The notes: a model not told the origin generated them from the sequence alone. Shown: positions 11,997 through 24,790, counted from the first letter of the stretch. The stretch is 64,000 nt of DNA from Glandiceps talaboti (GCF_964340395.1 NC_135555.1:1231001-1295000), one strand, 5' to 3'. Numbers and translations are program-made.

Positions 11997-14900
11997 ATGG
12001 GTATCGACGCCTTACTTCTGGCATGTATAGCTCTGGTATGCAGTCCTGTATGCGGTGATAGCATACAGGTCAACATGCCCGAAGAACTCGCGGGAAGATT
12101 ACAGTCCGGTAAGAATTACATGAACAAATGTGCGGCTTTTCGATGACACAACTGTGCTGATATTGATAGAGCAGACGCTTTAAAAATACGGGAATTTATT
12201 CTGTTCTATAAAAGTTCTATGGACAATGAAGAGGTAATCGTGTCCCGTCATTACAGAATGGTAGACCTATCCACAAGTTCTATATTGATCAAGTAATTCC
12301 GCAGAGTTGAAGCTCTGCAGCAGATATCATTATCACACGCTCATCCCAGACACTATAGTACTACTACTACTAGTACTAGCTCTGGATGTGCTATGAGGTT
12401 CGACACGTCGTCCCTCTGTGGAAACCACGTAGCGTATACATGCAGAGCTATCCATGACGTGTCTAACCTCATAGCGTCCCAAAGACAATATATTCAGCCT
12501 TCATCGTTTGAGCAGCAACAGATGAAAGGATCAAAAGGAACTTTTAAAGTCTTGCCAAAATAAATTAAATTTCAAGTTGAATTTAATTAAATTTAATTTC
12601 AACAACAGATGCCAAGACAGTTTTGTTGTTATGTTTGTCATATTTTGTCATATTATTTTGAAGTACATTAAAATACCAAATGTTTAACTTCAAATATAAT
12701 CTTCGTTTATTATTATTAAAGTCGATAGAGAAGTTTCTTCAGAAGATGTTACCAAAACTTATTGCCTTGACAACAAGGTTACCATACATCGATCAGCTAA
12801 AAATAAAGGCTTCCACAGGTACGTAATGGGCATCAATTTTTTCTCTCACTTCACTTCACTTCACTTCACTTCACTTCACTTCATTTAATTTCAATAAGTT
12901 TGTAAAGGATAGTCAGATTAGTCAACAGGGGAATATTAAAGATGTGTTAGGAGAGTAATGTGATGGTGCTAAGAATTGTGGTGTCCAAAGTCAGATTAGT
13001 ATAAAACAGGGCATAAATAAGTTAAAATGTGTTGTACTATGATATAGTGCTAAGAATTGTGGTGTCCAAAGTCAGATTAGTAAACAGGGGCATAAATAAG
13101 TTAAGATGTGTTGTACTATGATATAGTGCTAATAATTGTGGTGCCCTAAGTCTACAAACAGTGGAATAAAGAGATGTGTTGTGATAGTGCTAAGCAGTGT
13201 ACTAAGTCCTACAAACAGTGAAATTGATGTGTTGTGCTCATGCAGTGGTGCTAAGAATTGTGGTGTCCTAAAGTCAGATACTGTGAAGTTGAATTGTGAC
13301 ATTACTAAGGATTGCGGTGTCCTTAGTCTACATATGGACTTGTCAATGTCATAGTATGATTCTATAAAATATTGGAAATAACATGCCATATGTCAGTGAT
13401 AACTCAAGACTTTGCAGCCATTTTCAAAAAGAAGCATTCAAGAGAAGCATCTTAGAGGGACACTCCCAACTTAGGGTTAAAATGAGGGTTCTATTTTGTT
13501 TTTTATTACTCTGTGTTTGAGTGTATGTGTTGAAATGAAAGTTATATTGGCCAATTGTTATTTAAAAATAGAAATGGCCAAACCAGTTTTACATGTTTAT
13601 AATTGTCTGCCGGTTTTTTTTAAATACCTGTACTACTAGTGCTTTAGTACCAAGAGTGAGTATTCATAGATAGTGGAGGGGGTATGGATTATTGTACAAT
13701 GTAAGTACTATTGAATTCAAGTACAGATTGACCATTCTAACTGTCAGTAAGTTACCATTGTTAAATTTGATTTCCATTACAGAGATGTGATAACAGACAT
13801 AGAAGTGAACCTCAAGTCTGCACCAGACACTGTGTTCTGTGAAATACTTCAATGGCAAACTCTACCTAGTTCTATTTACATAGATACCTATCAAATGAAA
13901 TCAAGACATCAACACAACAATACAAAGGTAAGAATGTCATACTAGAAAGAAAACCCTTCAGTTTTGTTACTTATTAGAATATTGCCATAAAACCATACAG
14001 CAGTAAACAGGCTACCTCATTTGGTACTCTTCATTAGAATTGCCAAAAACACATATTAACCAACTCAAGCAACAATGCCAACCCAAACTCTAAAAGTGTG
14101 TTTTCCATGGCTTTCTTCATGAAGAGTAAATGTTCATCCTATGATGCCAATGATGAAGGGGAGATAGGATAGGGAGTGTGGGGTTAAGGTAGTCTGGATG
14201 CCAACCTCGTTTCTAACTAAACCACATCTGGTCAAAGTCCCTCAATCAGCACATAAAGTTCATCCAATCAGTGAACCCCAACTGCTATAGTGATGTAAAC
14301 AGTGTATAAGTAGCATCCTGAGCTGACAAATAAACCCTATTTGGAAATTACATAATTGCCCCAATAAACACTAACTTTATGGAGGACTGTGTAATTGGTA
14401 AGAATTTTGTGATTGATTAACAAAGACATGATGTTAATGACTGTGTGGGTGGCTGTGGATATTAGAATCACATGAAATATACCATGTCATAGTTATTTAC
14501 ACTGTACAGCACACTTTTTAATGATATCCATGTGTCAAAGTACTTCACATTAAATACATTGTACATAATTTCTATTCCCTGTAGGTTTTAATATTTGAAG
14601 ACATAGACACTGAAAAGCCATCCTATCTTTCACCAAGCCACACTATAGCTGTGTATTCTAAGTTATATAATAAAGGTGATGATGTCTTATCAAGTCAAAC
14701 AGTTTTACCAATTCACTTACGATACCAACAGCCATCTGAAATAGACGATGTACAGTATACAGCTACAACATTACCACTTCCATTTCTACTTCTTCATTGC
14801 AAAGGTTGGTAATACCCACGTGATGTCACCCAAATTGTGTTAGTATTAGTATGTTTCATAGATTGGTAATACCACGTGCTGTCACCCAAATTGTGTTACT

Positions 14901-16510
14901 ATTAGTATGTTTCATAGATTGGTAATACCCATGTGATATCCCCCAAATTATGTTAGTATGTTTCATAGATTGGTAACCCCACACATAGTATAGTTGTTAC
15001 ATATGGTCACCCTGTAAGCTCAATGACAAATCATGAACAAAAGTTGTTCATGTAAATGAGTAAACCCCTAACTGTTAGAATGATGTAAACGTAGCATCCT
15101 GATATGGCAAATGTACCATATTTGGATATTACTTAACTGCTCTCAAACAAACACTAACATATTATTGGGTAGAATTCTGTGATTGATTAATAAAGATGTG
15201 ATGTTAATGACTGTGTAGGTGGCTTTGGTTACATTTGAAATTTCATCTTAGAACCTCATTGAGCTAGACGAAAAGAGAGATCTTGAGATCAGTGAATGGA
15301 TAGAACTAGACTACCCCACACAACTTAATACTTCATTGTTGTTGTTTTTATATTGACCTCTTCTCTGTATTGTCATTGTTTGTTCTCTCACCATCCAGAT
15401 ATTATACTGTAACAATTGTCCCTGGATATCAATGCAGTATGAAACAACAGTTACATGTATTATTGATGCAATTCAATACATCAAACCTGGGCAATAATTT
15501 TCCATGTCATGTACTGGCACACTTTGTCCAAATGGCATGGTTATCGATATCCATTCCCTTAATGAATTGGCTTTGTTAATTTCTTCACTAATTTTCACCT
15601 TTTTGCAAACAAAATAATATTTCACTGCCAAAGTGGTGATTGAAATACAAGCCAAAATGTTCAAGGTAGTAGTGACCTATGGGTTATGTCACTTCTTGTC
15701 TCTGATTTGACATGACAAGGGCCGTTTAATAGCTCATCAGTGTTTTCCTTGGCTGAATGAAGACAAATATAGGCAATAATACATTATTACCGTCTGCTTA
15801 GATTGAGTTGATTGTTTAAAACCAATGAGGTTTATGTAATTTCTGTCACATGACGTAAAGTGACTTCAATACTTGACATGTTTTGATTTTATAATATTAA
15901 CTATTATATTTCAAGTTGCAACAGAATGAATGTAAAAGAAAGATTTCAACTAAAAAGTAATTTTCTTTTCTTTTTCAGGTGATGTAAACCAAGACTCAAA
16001 CACAACTGACTGTGGTGCATTGTATGAAACTAGGTGTTCAGTGACAGATCACAAACGTTGCCAATGGCAACTACTGACTTACAATACCGTAAGTATAAGA
16101 ATTCTTCATTGATGGTGAAAGTCAGTGTGCCCTCATAGGTGTACTTACATGTTAGTTTCTCAGTTAATGACATCATATATATATTCATTTTATTGCCAGA
16201 AATAGGAATATATAAATACAGTATACTAATGATAAATGAGTACATAACACCAGGAAAAGTGGATAACAGGATATAGAAACTAACAGTGTCAAACCCCATG
16301 TAGAAATTTTACCTTTTCAAAATGTATTATGTGTTTTCCTAACTACAGGAGGATGGTCCACTTACATTCCAAGTACCAATTGGAAACCAACAAGACACAT
16401 TAGTTGTAACAGTAGTTACCATGGCAACAACACTCTTTGGATGTTTGGTGTTGGTTGTTTCTATGCTAATGTCTCCAAAATCTACTACCAAGCTCCCACA
16501 TCAGGATTAG
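11997..16510 (+). CDS. PIGX: PIG-X, subunit of GPI mannosyltransferase I (six exons)
   Basis: PIG-X is an ER type I membrane protein that stabilises the catalytic mannosyltransferase PIG-M, which adds the first mannose to the GPI anchor. Exons: 11997-12108, 12722-12818, 13783-13927, 14585-14804, 15979-16088, 16349-16510, phases agree; 281 residues (human 258). Start AACATGG has a strong context. Residues 1-20 are a signal peptide (MGIDALLLACIALVCSPVCG). Family marks seen: LPSSIYIDTYQM, a YLSPSH segment, VLPIHLRYQQPS, then LPLPFLLLHC. A hydrophobic helix lies near the C-terminus (VVTMATTLFGCLVLVVSM), followed by a short polar tail, as expected for a single-pass protein with its bulk in the ER lumen. 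The donor after 14804 (GTTGGT) is weak and its surroundings are repeated three times. Confidence 0.9.
12390..12475. repeat. Inverted repeat / hairpin in PIGX intron 1
   Basis: Arms 12390-12409 (GCTATGAGGTTCGACACGTC) and 12456-12475 (GACGTGTCTAACCTCATAGC) pair over 20 bases with one or two mismatches, with a 46-base loop. A smaller hairpin (GCAGAG...CTCTGC) lies at about 12301-12318. Confidence 0.6.
12846..12883. repeat. (CTTCA)n microsatellite
   Basis: About seven copies of a pentamer, 28 bases after the donor of PIGX exon 2. Confidence 0.85.
12960..13330. repeat. ~85-bp degenerate tandem repeat in PIGX intron 2
   Basis: About five diverged units with the words GTGCTAAGAATTGTGGTGTC, CAGATTAGTA and GTTGTACTATGATATA. 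The short frames read across it on both strands have no protein character. Confidence 0.75.
14243..14460 (+). repeat. Dispersed repeat, copy 1 (PIGX intron 3)
   Basis: About 215 bp that match, imperfectly, 15017-15230 in the next intron, in the same orientation. Shared words: GATGTAAAC, GTAGCATCCTGA, AACACTAAC, TGTGATTGATTAA, GATGTTAATGACTGTGT. No terminal inverted repeats or A tail were recognised. It may be a SINE-like or MITE-like family. Confidence 0.6.
14801..14985 (+). repeat. ~58-bp repeat at the PIGX exon 4 donor, about 3 copies
   Basis: Units begin at the donor (GGTTGGTAATACC) and carry CACCCAAATT and TATGTTTCATAGATTGGTAA. In the copies the donor G is A (GATTGGTAA), so they look weaker as donors than the first. 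Confidence 0.75.
15017..15230 (+). repeat. Dispersed repeat, copy 2 (PIGX intron 4)
   Basis: Partner of 14243-14460, with many point changes and small gaps, so the two copies are old. Confidence 0.6.
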
Positions 16511-16781
16511 CAGAGAAAACACCCATTGAACTACAATTTAGAGGATTAAAGTTTTCTTGTAGTAAGACAACAGAAGTGCTACATATACTTTGGCTGTCCA
16601 TTCATACAATCAAATTGATAGATTGACTGAAAGAAGTGAATGGGGATCACCATCTTGTATTCAAAAAAACAACCATCTTTTATTCCTACGGTGTATGGTG
16701 GCCATTTTGGATTCTAAAGTCTTAAGATTAGTTTGACCTCTACTTCAAAAACTTCCTAAGTTTCCCCTAATTTTAAGTGGT

Positions 16782-17087
16782 ATTTGCATGGCAGTGCAAT
16801 ATCAAAACATTATTGCATAATGTATGCAAATGACGGTGCAATTGTTCCTTGCATTCAAAATCATGTGATCTGATCATCACAAAGTATGATTTTTACAGAT
16901 ATTTGCTATTTATGATAATATATGTAAAAAAAAAGAAAAAGAACTCCATACCATATCAATGCCAGTGTGGGTACTCAGGGGTATTTGCATGCATGCACAG
17001 TTTTCTGCTGCACTTTATTTGCTATGCTCATGAAAGTATGGCCACAGAGAACACTACAAGTGCTCATGCAAATACCCTGAGTACATC
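16782..17087 (+). repeat. Dispersed repeat with internal inverted repeat, copy 1
   Basis: Words ATGCAAATGA, GTTCCTTGCATTC, GGTACTCAGGGGTATTTGCA and CAGTTTTCTGCTGCA recur in the same order at 43181-43390. Inside this copy, GTACTCAGGGGTATTTGCAT (16971-16990) is inverted at 17065-17084 (ATGCAAATACCCTGAGTAC). An element with folded ends is likely; the family is not recognised. Confidence 0.5.
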
Positions 17088-17723
17088 ACACTTACAATTA
17101 CGTGTCATGGGGCTCTCATATTCTCATAAGTCAGAGTACATATTTCAACTGTTGCAATGAAAAATAATAACAACTTAGGGAGCATTAATTAGTATTGCTG
17201 TAACCAAGACAGTCATTCATGAAGAAACTTGACAAATGAAATGACAGAAATTAAAAAGTGAAAACAAAATGTAGACATGGATATTTTGTCAGCCATGTTA
17301 ATCAAACTATCAGTAATATTGCCAGATGGGAGTTTAGGTATGAAAGGGATAACTTTACAACTTCATTTGATCATATACACACAAATTGTGTTCTATATTT
17401 GACATTAATGGCTCAGATTGGTGCACAAATGATCATGTCACCTGCTGCAGGAAAATACAGGGTTTTCCTTTTTCTAGCCATAATTTTTTTTGTAAAAAAT
17501 AAAGAATTTCAGTGTAAAATGTTTGCTGCTTCTTTGAGTTCTTTCCTCACGTGACGGATACATACAGAGTACAAAACTCATTAGAATTGTTTTTACAAAG
17601 AATTTAGCAGTTTTCAGTTTCATTTGTATTTTATATGTTTTTAGACATGATCATGGAATAACTTCCTTTTGAAAAATAAAACATGGGGGCATCGAACTGC
17701 CTACTATCCACAATCGGCATACC

Positions 17724-17735
17724 GCCACCTCGTGG
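17724..17735 (-). promoter_or_regulatory. CTCF-like site, one mismatch
   Basis: GCCACCTCGTGG; the reverse complement differs at one position from the core CCASYAGRKGGC. Binding is inferred from the motif only. Confidence 0.3.
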
Positions 17736-17909
17736 TCAGCTCTAACTATGGTTTGTCATTTTGATGAGAATCGTCGACAAAGACAGATCAGAAGCTCAAT
17801 GGTAAAAAGTTTGAACTGCTTGAATGTGTTATAACATTTGTAAATCATTTGATCTGAAAAATAAAACAGATGGGGGCATCGAACTTCCTAATATCCACAT
17901 CGGCATACC

Positions 17910-17921
17910 GCCACCTAGTGG
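17910..17921 (-). promoter_or_regulatory. CTCF-like site, full core match
   Basis: GCCACCTAGTGG; the reverse complement CCACTAGGTGGC fits the core CCASYAGRKGGC at every position. It lies between the convergent genes PIGX and USB1. Confidence 0.4.
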
Positions 17922-18164
17922 TCAGCTCTAACTATGGTTTGTCATTTTGATGAGAATCGTCGACAAAGACAGATCAGAAGCTCAATGGTAAAAACTTTTA
18001 ACTGCTTGAATGTGTTATAACGTTTGTAAATTATTTGATCTACCAAGCTGATGAACATGTTAGAAAAACTACATTTTGGTTATTAGTCTGCAACTTTATG
18101 TTTCTTGTTGGTTACTTTTTGTTTCAGATTTAAAATATAGTTTATATTATCATAAGCCATTGAG

Positions 18165-18251
18165 TGTGTCTGTGTCTGTCTGTCTGTGTGTGGCTGTCTG
18201 TGTGTGTGTCTGGCTGTGTCTCTGTCTGTCTGTGTGTGTGTGTGGGGGGGG
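18165..18251. repeat. TG/TCTG-rich microsatellite ending in a G run
   Basis: Mixed TGTC and TG units followed by nine G. No coding sense. Confidence 0.85.
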
Positions 18252-18424
18252 GCTATAAAGAAAAAAGAAGAATTTAAAGAAAGAATACAATATTATTGTT
18301 CTATGTTCAATCCTGACAAATATGAGATCTTAAAGGTACAACTCTACCCATGCAGTAAATGATTTTATTCTTGTCATTATTTTCATCAGTAAAGTAACTT
18401 TAATGTTTCAGTTTAGTAATAGTT

Positions 18425-18800
18425 TTGCCTTGAGAGCTGTCATATCATCGTGTCCTGCTAAAATGATGTCAACTTTTTATTTTGATTGTAAGAGCATTAA
18501 AGTCTTTGTCACTGCTAAATTGCTAAATAGTCCCTGATAGAAGTCTTTCTGAAGTGAGCAACAGATTTGCCTCGAGAGCTGTCATCTCATCTTGTCCTGC
18601 TGGAATCATGTCAGCTATTATTCTTTTCATTGTAACAGTGTTCAGCATCTATGTCACTGGTTAGTACTCCCTGACAAAGTCACTCTGTGATGAGACACAG
18701 ATTTGCTTTGGATATGTTTGCTAGAAGTCATGACATCTATTTCTTCACCTGGACTATTAGAGATATCAATACAGAATAACTATATTCCACTTCTATTGAC
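18425..18800. repeat. ~143-bp degenerate repeat, three copies, in or near the USB1 3' UTR
   Basis: Starts near 18425, 18567 and 18712. Shared words: TTGCC.TGAGAGCTGTCAT, TGTCCTGCT and TGTCACTG. The third copy is the most diverged. Confidence 0.6.
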
Positions 18801-18856
18801 TCATCTTGACACTATTTCCTGATATTATGAGTCGGTTAAAAATTACACAACTGGGG

Positions 18857-21683
18857 TCATCTCAACCAAAATGAAAAATGTTTGTTGCCAGTTTTACAGC
18901 GTAGTTCCTTTGCATTAAGTTTCCTGTAGGCTGGACATCGACACATGAAATCATCAAATGTTTTCTGAAATGAAGAAAGAAGGTTTGGTTAATATTGTCA
19001 AGATTTGATATTTCTCATTTGAATGAATTTCATGAAAATACTATTATAAAGTATCATATCATTCACTCTCAATCTTGGGAACAACTCCAAAGCAAGATAA
19101 TTGTTCAAAATATTCACAAGGTATGTTTACCAGGGTACAGGTTTGTATGTATTTCATACAATGTCCAAGTATGGTATAGTTGAAACACAAACACAAATGA
19201 ATTTGAGGACGAGTCAATCACCAGAAAACTTCTTGAAAATGTTCCTTAGGTTAGTTACGTCTCAGGTTACGTATGGTACTATACATTGTATTAAGCCACC
19301 TTGGAGTAAAGCAAACAAACACAACATCTTAGTGTATCCTACTGATCAGAACAAACATTGCTGCAAGTAAAATAAATGTAAGAATTGAATATCACAATTT
19401 CAATATCATGATTAACAATATATTAATTTAGGAAATTTTGCAATTTCCACTTCATTCATTTCCTGATCTATGATTATTGGAATGACAAATACAATGTTTA
19501 CCTGTAATGATATCATCAGATTACTTTTAACCTTTGACCTGATGTCACCGACACACCACAGAATGCTGATATGGAATGATGGATCCTGTAATGATAACAA
19601 TTATAGTATGAAGTTACCATAGAAACATAACTATAACTGATAGCAACCATGAAAAAAAGATTGAAGAAGTTAAAAATATCGAAAAATGTTCAATTTTTAA
19701 GATGCAAGATTTAGAATGTCAAAAATAGAACTAATTTATGGTTCACGCAGGTGAAAATGATAGATTTGCTTACCTCATAAAACTTAGGGAGTCTGAATTC
19801 ACCCAGGCTCTGGTCAATTTCAGTTGTCAATGATAATAAATTATCATGCCCTGCTGAAATCTTCAAACCAAGGAAAGATCTATGAATTTGGTAAAAAAAA
19901 ATCAATCTGTGTCTATTTAAAGTGGCCATACAGATGAGAAATAAAAAAACAGGTAAAAAAGTTTGTTAGTGTATGTACAGGAAGTGTAAATACACTGGGT
20001 AAACATATTCCCATTCAAGTATTTTAGGCATATTGGGGTAGAAGTCTGTACTCTGTAGTCTGGATACTAACTGTGGTTTCTAACCACAATAAATCACAAC
20101 AATACTGTATAGGAACTAGACTAAGTACTCTGCAACAACAGAAAATATCACAAATTACATACCTTGTTTTCTCCTCATTTGTATAGAATTCTGGAGTTTC
20201 AAATGTCAATGTAAATGACGGCCAATTACTCAACCTCTGTCTTACAGAGTCAATAAATGAATCAATCCAATGATGGCGAAGAATAACTGTCCTAGACAAA
20301 CTTATATGGAAGTCTTCTACTGTTTGCATATCCAGATTTGAAGGCACTACTTGTAGGAGTGAGGAAATCAGCTGATGGAACTTTTCATCAGGATTATCTA
20401 CAAGAAAATTTACATATATGAAAACATGGGTGTTGTGTATTAATTGTGGATATATTCCACACAACTCAATGTAAAGTAATCATTTAGCACCATACACATT
20501 TAATAGTGTAATAGACTTTGAAAGTAGGTTGTCGTTCTACTTCGGATCTTAAACTATCAAGTGTTACCAAACAGTCAGTTACACAGGAAGGGACGACAAA
20601 TCTCACAGCATACAGCAAAGACTCTAGCACAACAGCTTTTCACTGGGAAGGAAACTTGATTTATTATTCCACCTGAAGTCAAATTTTCTAATATTTCACA
20701 TGAAAACACAAGTATTTAAAACTAATAAGAATCTCTAACATCTCCAAAGATAACATGCTACTTACTGGATAGTTGTCATTACTAGTCTAGTTCCTATACA
20801 GTATCTTTACTATAACGTCCACTCACACTGTGGTTTTAATAGTACAACACTAGTTGGCATCCAGGCTATGTCATGGCACAATTACTCTAAGTATTATGAT
20901 TGGATCCACATATAAAAATATGTACATCTGCTACAGAGTTGATAATATACAGGTACTAACTTTTGGTATGTTTGTCAAGACATACCCTGTGATGACACAC
21001 CAAGGTGTTGTTTAAATACAGTTCCTGTGTATCCAGGGATTGACTACTTGATCTCTCTAAGCATTCATTAAACTTCTGATATTTTGTAACATTTTTGAAA
21101 TACACATGATTTAAATTCCTAGGTAACTACACCTACTTCATACTTCATCACAATTAGACATCAGTGATAATGAAAATCAAACAAACAAAAAGTTTCAACT
21201 AACAGCAAATGACATTTCTTCAACTAATATTGATGTTTTTGTTTACCTATAAATTGTTATAACAGTTTTATTTGGAGAATCATTGCTAACTTGTCTGTGT
21301 TAATATCAAGGAGGACTACCTTGAAACTATCTGTCATGAGTGATTGAATAGTGAAACATTGATTGCAGTAGTTGACAGAAATAGATCACAAAGCTTACAT
21401 GGTATGTACACATATGTTGCCCAATTTCCTGCTTCATGGGCAAAAGAACGAATTCTTCCTTTGTGTTCATTGTCATCATCATTTGATGATTTTCTATCAG
21501 TACCTGTATCACTGAACATATCAAGTATCCCTGATGGTAAAGGTAGGCTCTCACACCTGTAGATATAATAACAAGATGTTACTAACATTATTAGATACTA
21601 ACATAATGATGGACAAACATTCAATAAAAAAAAATTAACAAAGTTTAATACTTCTAAAGTACCATATTTGTTGTTGCTGCTGC

Positions 21684-21733
<50 letters not shown>

Positions 21734-22078
21734 GAAAGTGAGTCTTTTAAATATTGTTATATCATCATCCAAATTTGACCCTTGTGGGTGATTCTTATTG
21801 TAAACCATATCTAAAGTGAAAGACAGGTGATTTGATGTTGTGTGATCTCTTATTGATTCTTTCATTTTTATATATCATCATCTCGGGATGAAGCAAGCAT
21901 ACCTGTTGGATACTTTAACCTTTTGGGATTTACATGCGTTATTATCATCTTTGCTACAGGATACCTTCCTCTTTCTTCCATGTTTCATTTCTTTTATCTC
22001 GTCATTTTCGGAATCTGAGCTACTAGAATCGCTGCTGCTACCGTAAGCACACTGTACTATGCTCAATGCATTATTCAT
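18857..22078 (-). CDS. USB1: U6 snRNA 3'-end phosphodiesterase USB1 (six exons)
   Basis: USB1 (Mpn1) is a nuclear 2H-family exonuclease that trims the oligo(U) tail of U6 snRNA and leaves a terminal cyclic phosphate. Exons in transcript order: 22078-21903, 21556-21399, 20397-20163, 19879-19774, 19585-19502, 18964-18857; phases agree, 288 residues (human 265). Residues 1-60 are a Ser/Asp-rich then Lys-rich tail without homology. Family blocks: GNWATYVYIPY, FHISLSRTVILRHHWI, YTNEEKTRSFLGL, EFRLPKFYEDPSFHISILWC, and CKTGNKHFSF near the end. The two HxS motifs are H142/S144 and H230/S232, 88 residues apart as in the human enzyme, so the active site looks intact. I took ATG 22078; a GTG three codons upstream is in frame but is not a normal start. 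A long (CAA)n run sits in intron 1. Confidence 0.94.
21669..21733. repeat. (TTG)n microsatellite in USB1 intron 1
   Basis: About 21 triplets, mostly TTG with some TGC; it yields a poly-glutamine frame on the minus strand that is not a gene. Confidence 0.9.
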
Positions 22079-23345
22079 ATCAGACACTGTTCTAAGTATA
22101 CATCACTTCACGATCTATACAAATACTGAGTTTTATAATCCATTTCCAACGAAACATCGATTCGGTCTTCTTTCGTTTTGTTTTGACAGTCGCTTACAGT
22201 CAAAGGTCAAAATGTAACTCCCTAAGTTTATAAATATCTTTTTCATACGTTCTCTTTACGATATTGCAATTCTCTTTTTCTCCAAATTGATACAACATTG
22301 TGCATAGAACTGTCTTTTTCATTTTCAGATCCTGAGTTCATCAGATTTAATCATTACTGTTATGTTTAGTTTGTGTTCGTACAATAATTGTATAAAGTTA
22401 GAGGGTCTGAATGGGGTGGCGCCTTTCTTGATTTTAAATTCGTGCGCATGATATATATAGGTGAGTGACCGATCTTTTCCTGGAACTAGTGTGTGGGGCA
22501 ACAGTGTATACAATGAGCATTTTAAACGCTGTTACATTTGACATAAGACATTCCATGTTATAACAGCTTAGCAGTAAACACGCGGACTTATGCTTACCAA
22601 CGATGTAAGTAGAAAAATTTATTTTTTCCCCCTCATTTTATCGTGATGGTGATCGGTCATTCATGTGTTCCATTGCAGACGGTGGTGCACTCATTTCGGA
22701 GAAGGAAGGGACGACGTACTCGTCTGCAAGCGCAAGCAGGACTACAGTAGTAGTGTTTACATAGCAATGGCGTATTTAAATTCATACCAAAACACATAAA
22801 GTGAAAGCTTAATAATTCTGTGGCATGAATTTTATATGAAGTGAGTGCAAATGTATTATACAGACTAGGCGAAGAGATTTCTGCATATTTATGAAAATAT
22901 GAAAATTAAAAAAATGTGTGTAGAATACAGCAATGGGGATAAATTTTCCATCAAATCTCAACTTATTATTATTATTATTTGTATAGAGAATTGTTACTAG
23001 TATGTCTTTTATGTTAATCATTCGATTTGTATTAATTCAGATTTTTTCCCATCACATTTCTAAAATCAACATACAAATTTACATGTAATACAAGTATACT
23101 GTTATACCGGAATGGAGGGCCGGGCCCCGGGTGTGTTTAATGCAGCTTTCATTTGTTATAATCCCCCAATAGTGATATTTATAACGTCACCTGTGTTCTT
23201 CATGACCTAAGCCAATGTGCACAGACTGACATAACAGTTTCTTTTTATTATTTAGACAGAAAAAAAATTGTCATGACTCGATCATGATATTTCCCCGGTA
23301 AAACAGAAACTAAGTTTAAACTGAATTGTTCCGTAAATGTCATTC

Positions 23346-23393
23346 ATTTATTTATTATTTTATTTTATTTTATTTTATTTTATTTATTTATTG
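23346..23393. repeat. (TTTTA)n / (TTTA)n microsatellite
   Basis: Runs of TTTTA flanked by TTTA units. Confidence 0.85.
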
Positions 23394-24712
23394 TTTGGAT
23401 TAGGCTCGAGGCTCATATTTAAAAAAATACACTAGGAATGAGAATATACAGATACAAATCCTTAAAACTAAACTATCCTTGGAAAAAGAGACAGGCTAAT
23501 ATCCATAAACAACTAATGACAGTAATCAATAATTTGATAATAATAGAAAAAACTACATTACAATTTACATTAAATTTTAGTGGCAATTATTTTCTAGTCA
23601 TTTTTTCTCAAAACTCAAAGATTTGTCAGAGGTTTTCCAATTCTAAGTATTTAAGAATGATAACTTGATTGACATTACAATGTAGTGTCAATAACCAATC
23701 AGCTCTCAATGTCACATTTTATTGGATAATATTCAACCACCCACACACATTTAAATAGCTTGAAGTCCAACTGTACCATGAAGCCTATAGTACTAATGCA
23801 ATGTATTGAAATGACATACCTGTACTAACAAGGAAATGAAAATGTTTTAAAACTTGTGAGCACTTCTTTTAATGTAGATGTTTACAAAAGATAGCTGGCA
23901 TTTTAAAGAGGAACACAAGGTAGCTAGATTTTAGCATGTCTACATCTATATTAGGAAATAAAAAAAATAATTTCTACCAACCATGTATAATGTGGCCCCT
24001 CTAAAATCTAACCAAACAATGCTGCTAGTGCCTGACTGATCATTTACTTCCCATAATGCCTTGCCTCAGGGCAGCAAAAGGTTCTTCTCCCTCTTCTATG
24101 CCAGATTTGCCAATTTTCAGTGTAACCCTATTTCGTGTGATGCAGGATTGGTGTGAATTACTTTTGATGGCCACCTCCATATATGAAATACACTTATGAT
24201 AGACTAAAGCTCACCATTGTCCCTCTCTATGAAAATGACTGTTTTAAAGTCCTGAGTATAATAACTACTGGGTAGAACAGATCACATTACATTTGTTGAC
24301 ATCACATCTTGTTGGTTGTATGCTTCCAATGGAAAGTAGGAATGAAAGTGAAATAGTTTGAAGTGAAAATATTGTAATTGTGTAAAATTACATTTGTATG
24401 AAATTAACAGAAATATTAAAATAGTTTAAATCACAACGCAGAGATTGACACAATCCTAGAAATTTATTAACCAAGAAAAGAGGAGAAAAAGTCTTCCTGA
24501 TATCTGATACTGTCCTGCTATTTTCTGACAGGATAGTCATTGTTGCATTCAATAGATTACTGGTCAAGGTTGCTGTGTACAAGGAGTAAAGCTACTATTT
24601 TATAGTCTCAAAGCTCCATGTTTACCTTTTTATTGATTGACTTTTTTGTTATTTCTTATTGATTATTACTACCTGGTAGTCTAGTGATATTATAAATTAT
24701 TTGGAGTCTTAT

Positions 24713-24713
24713 G

Positions 24714-24783
<70 letters not shown>

Positions 24784-24790
24784 TAATAAT
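24713..24790. repeat. (ATA)n microsatellite
   Basis: About 26 triplets, one interrupted by C. Confidence 0.95.

Larger units (their letters stand above)
17671..18042. repeat. 185-bp segment, tandemly duplicated
   Basis: Two copies (from 17671 and 17856) are nearly identical over their full length, with a handful of differences, so the duplication is recent. Each copy carries a CTCF-like word (see 17724 and 17910). Confidence 0.9.
16511..18856. other. Convergent spacer between PIGX and USB1
   Basis: Both genes end into this interval, so it holds two 3' UTRs. AATAAA at 17498 (plus) could serve PIGX; TTTATT at 18476 and 18364 (AATAAA on the minus strand) could serve USB1. It also holds a dispersed repeat (16782-17087), a tandem 185-bp duplication (17671-18042), TG-rich DNA (18165-18251) and a degenerate triple repeat (18425-18800). 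The short frames seen here lack protein features. Confidence 0.65.

Noticed and set aside
16441-16626. 61-codon frame overlapping the last PIGX exon
   Set aside because: It is in another frame from the spliced PIGX product, which has the expected membrane helix and stop at 16510.
22085-22087. GTG as USB1 start
   Set aside because: The ATG three codons later is the normal choice in an animal gene.
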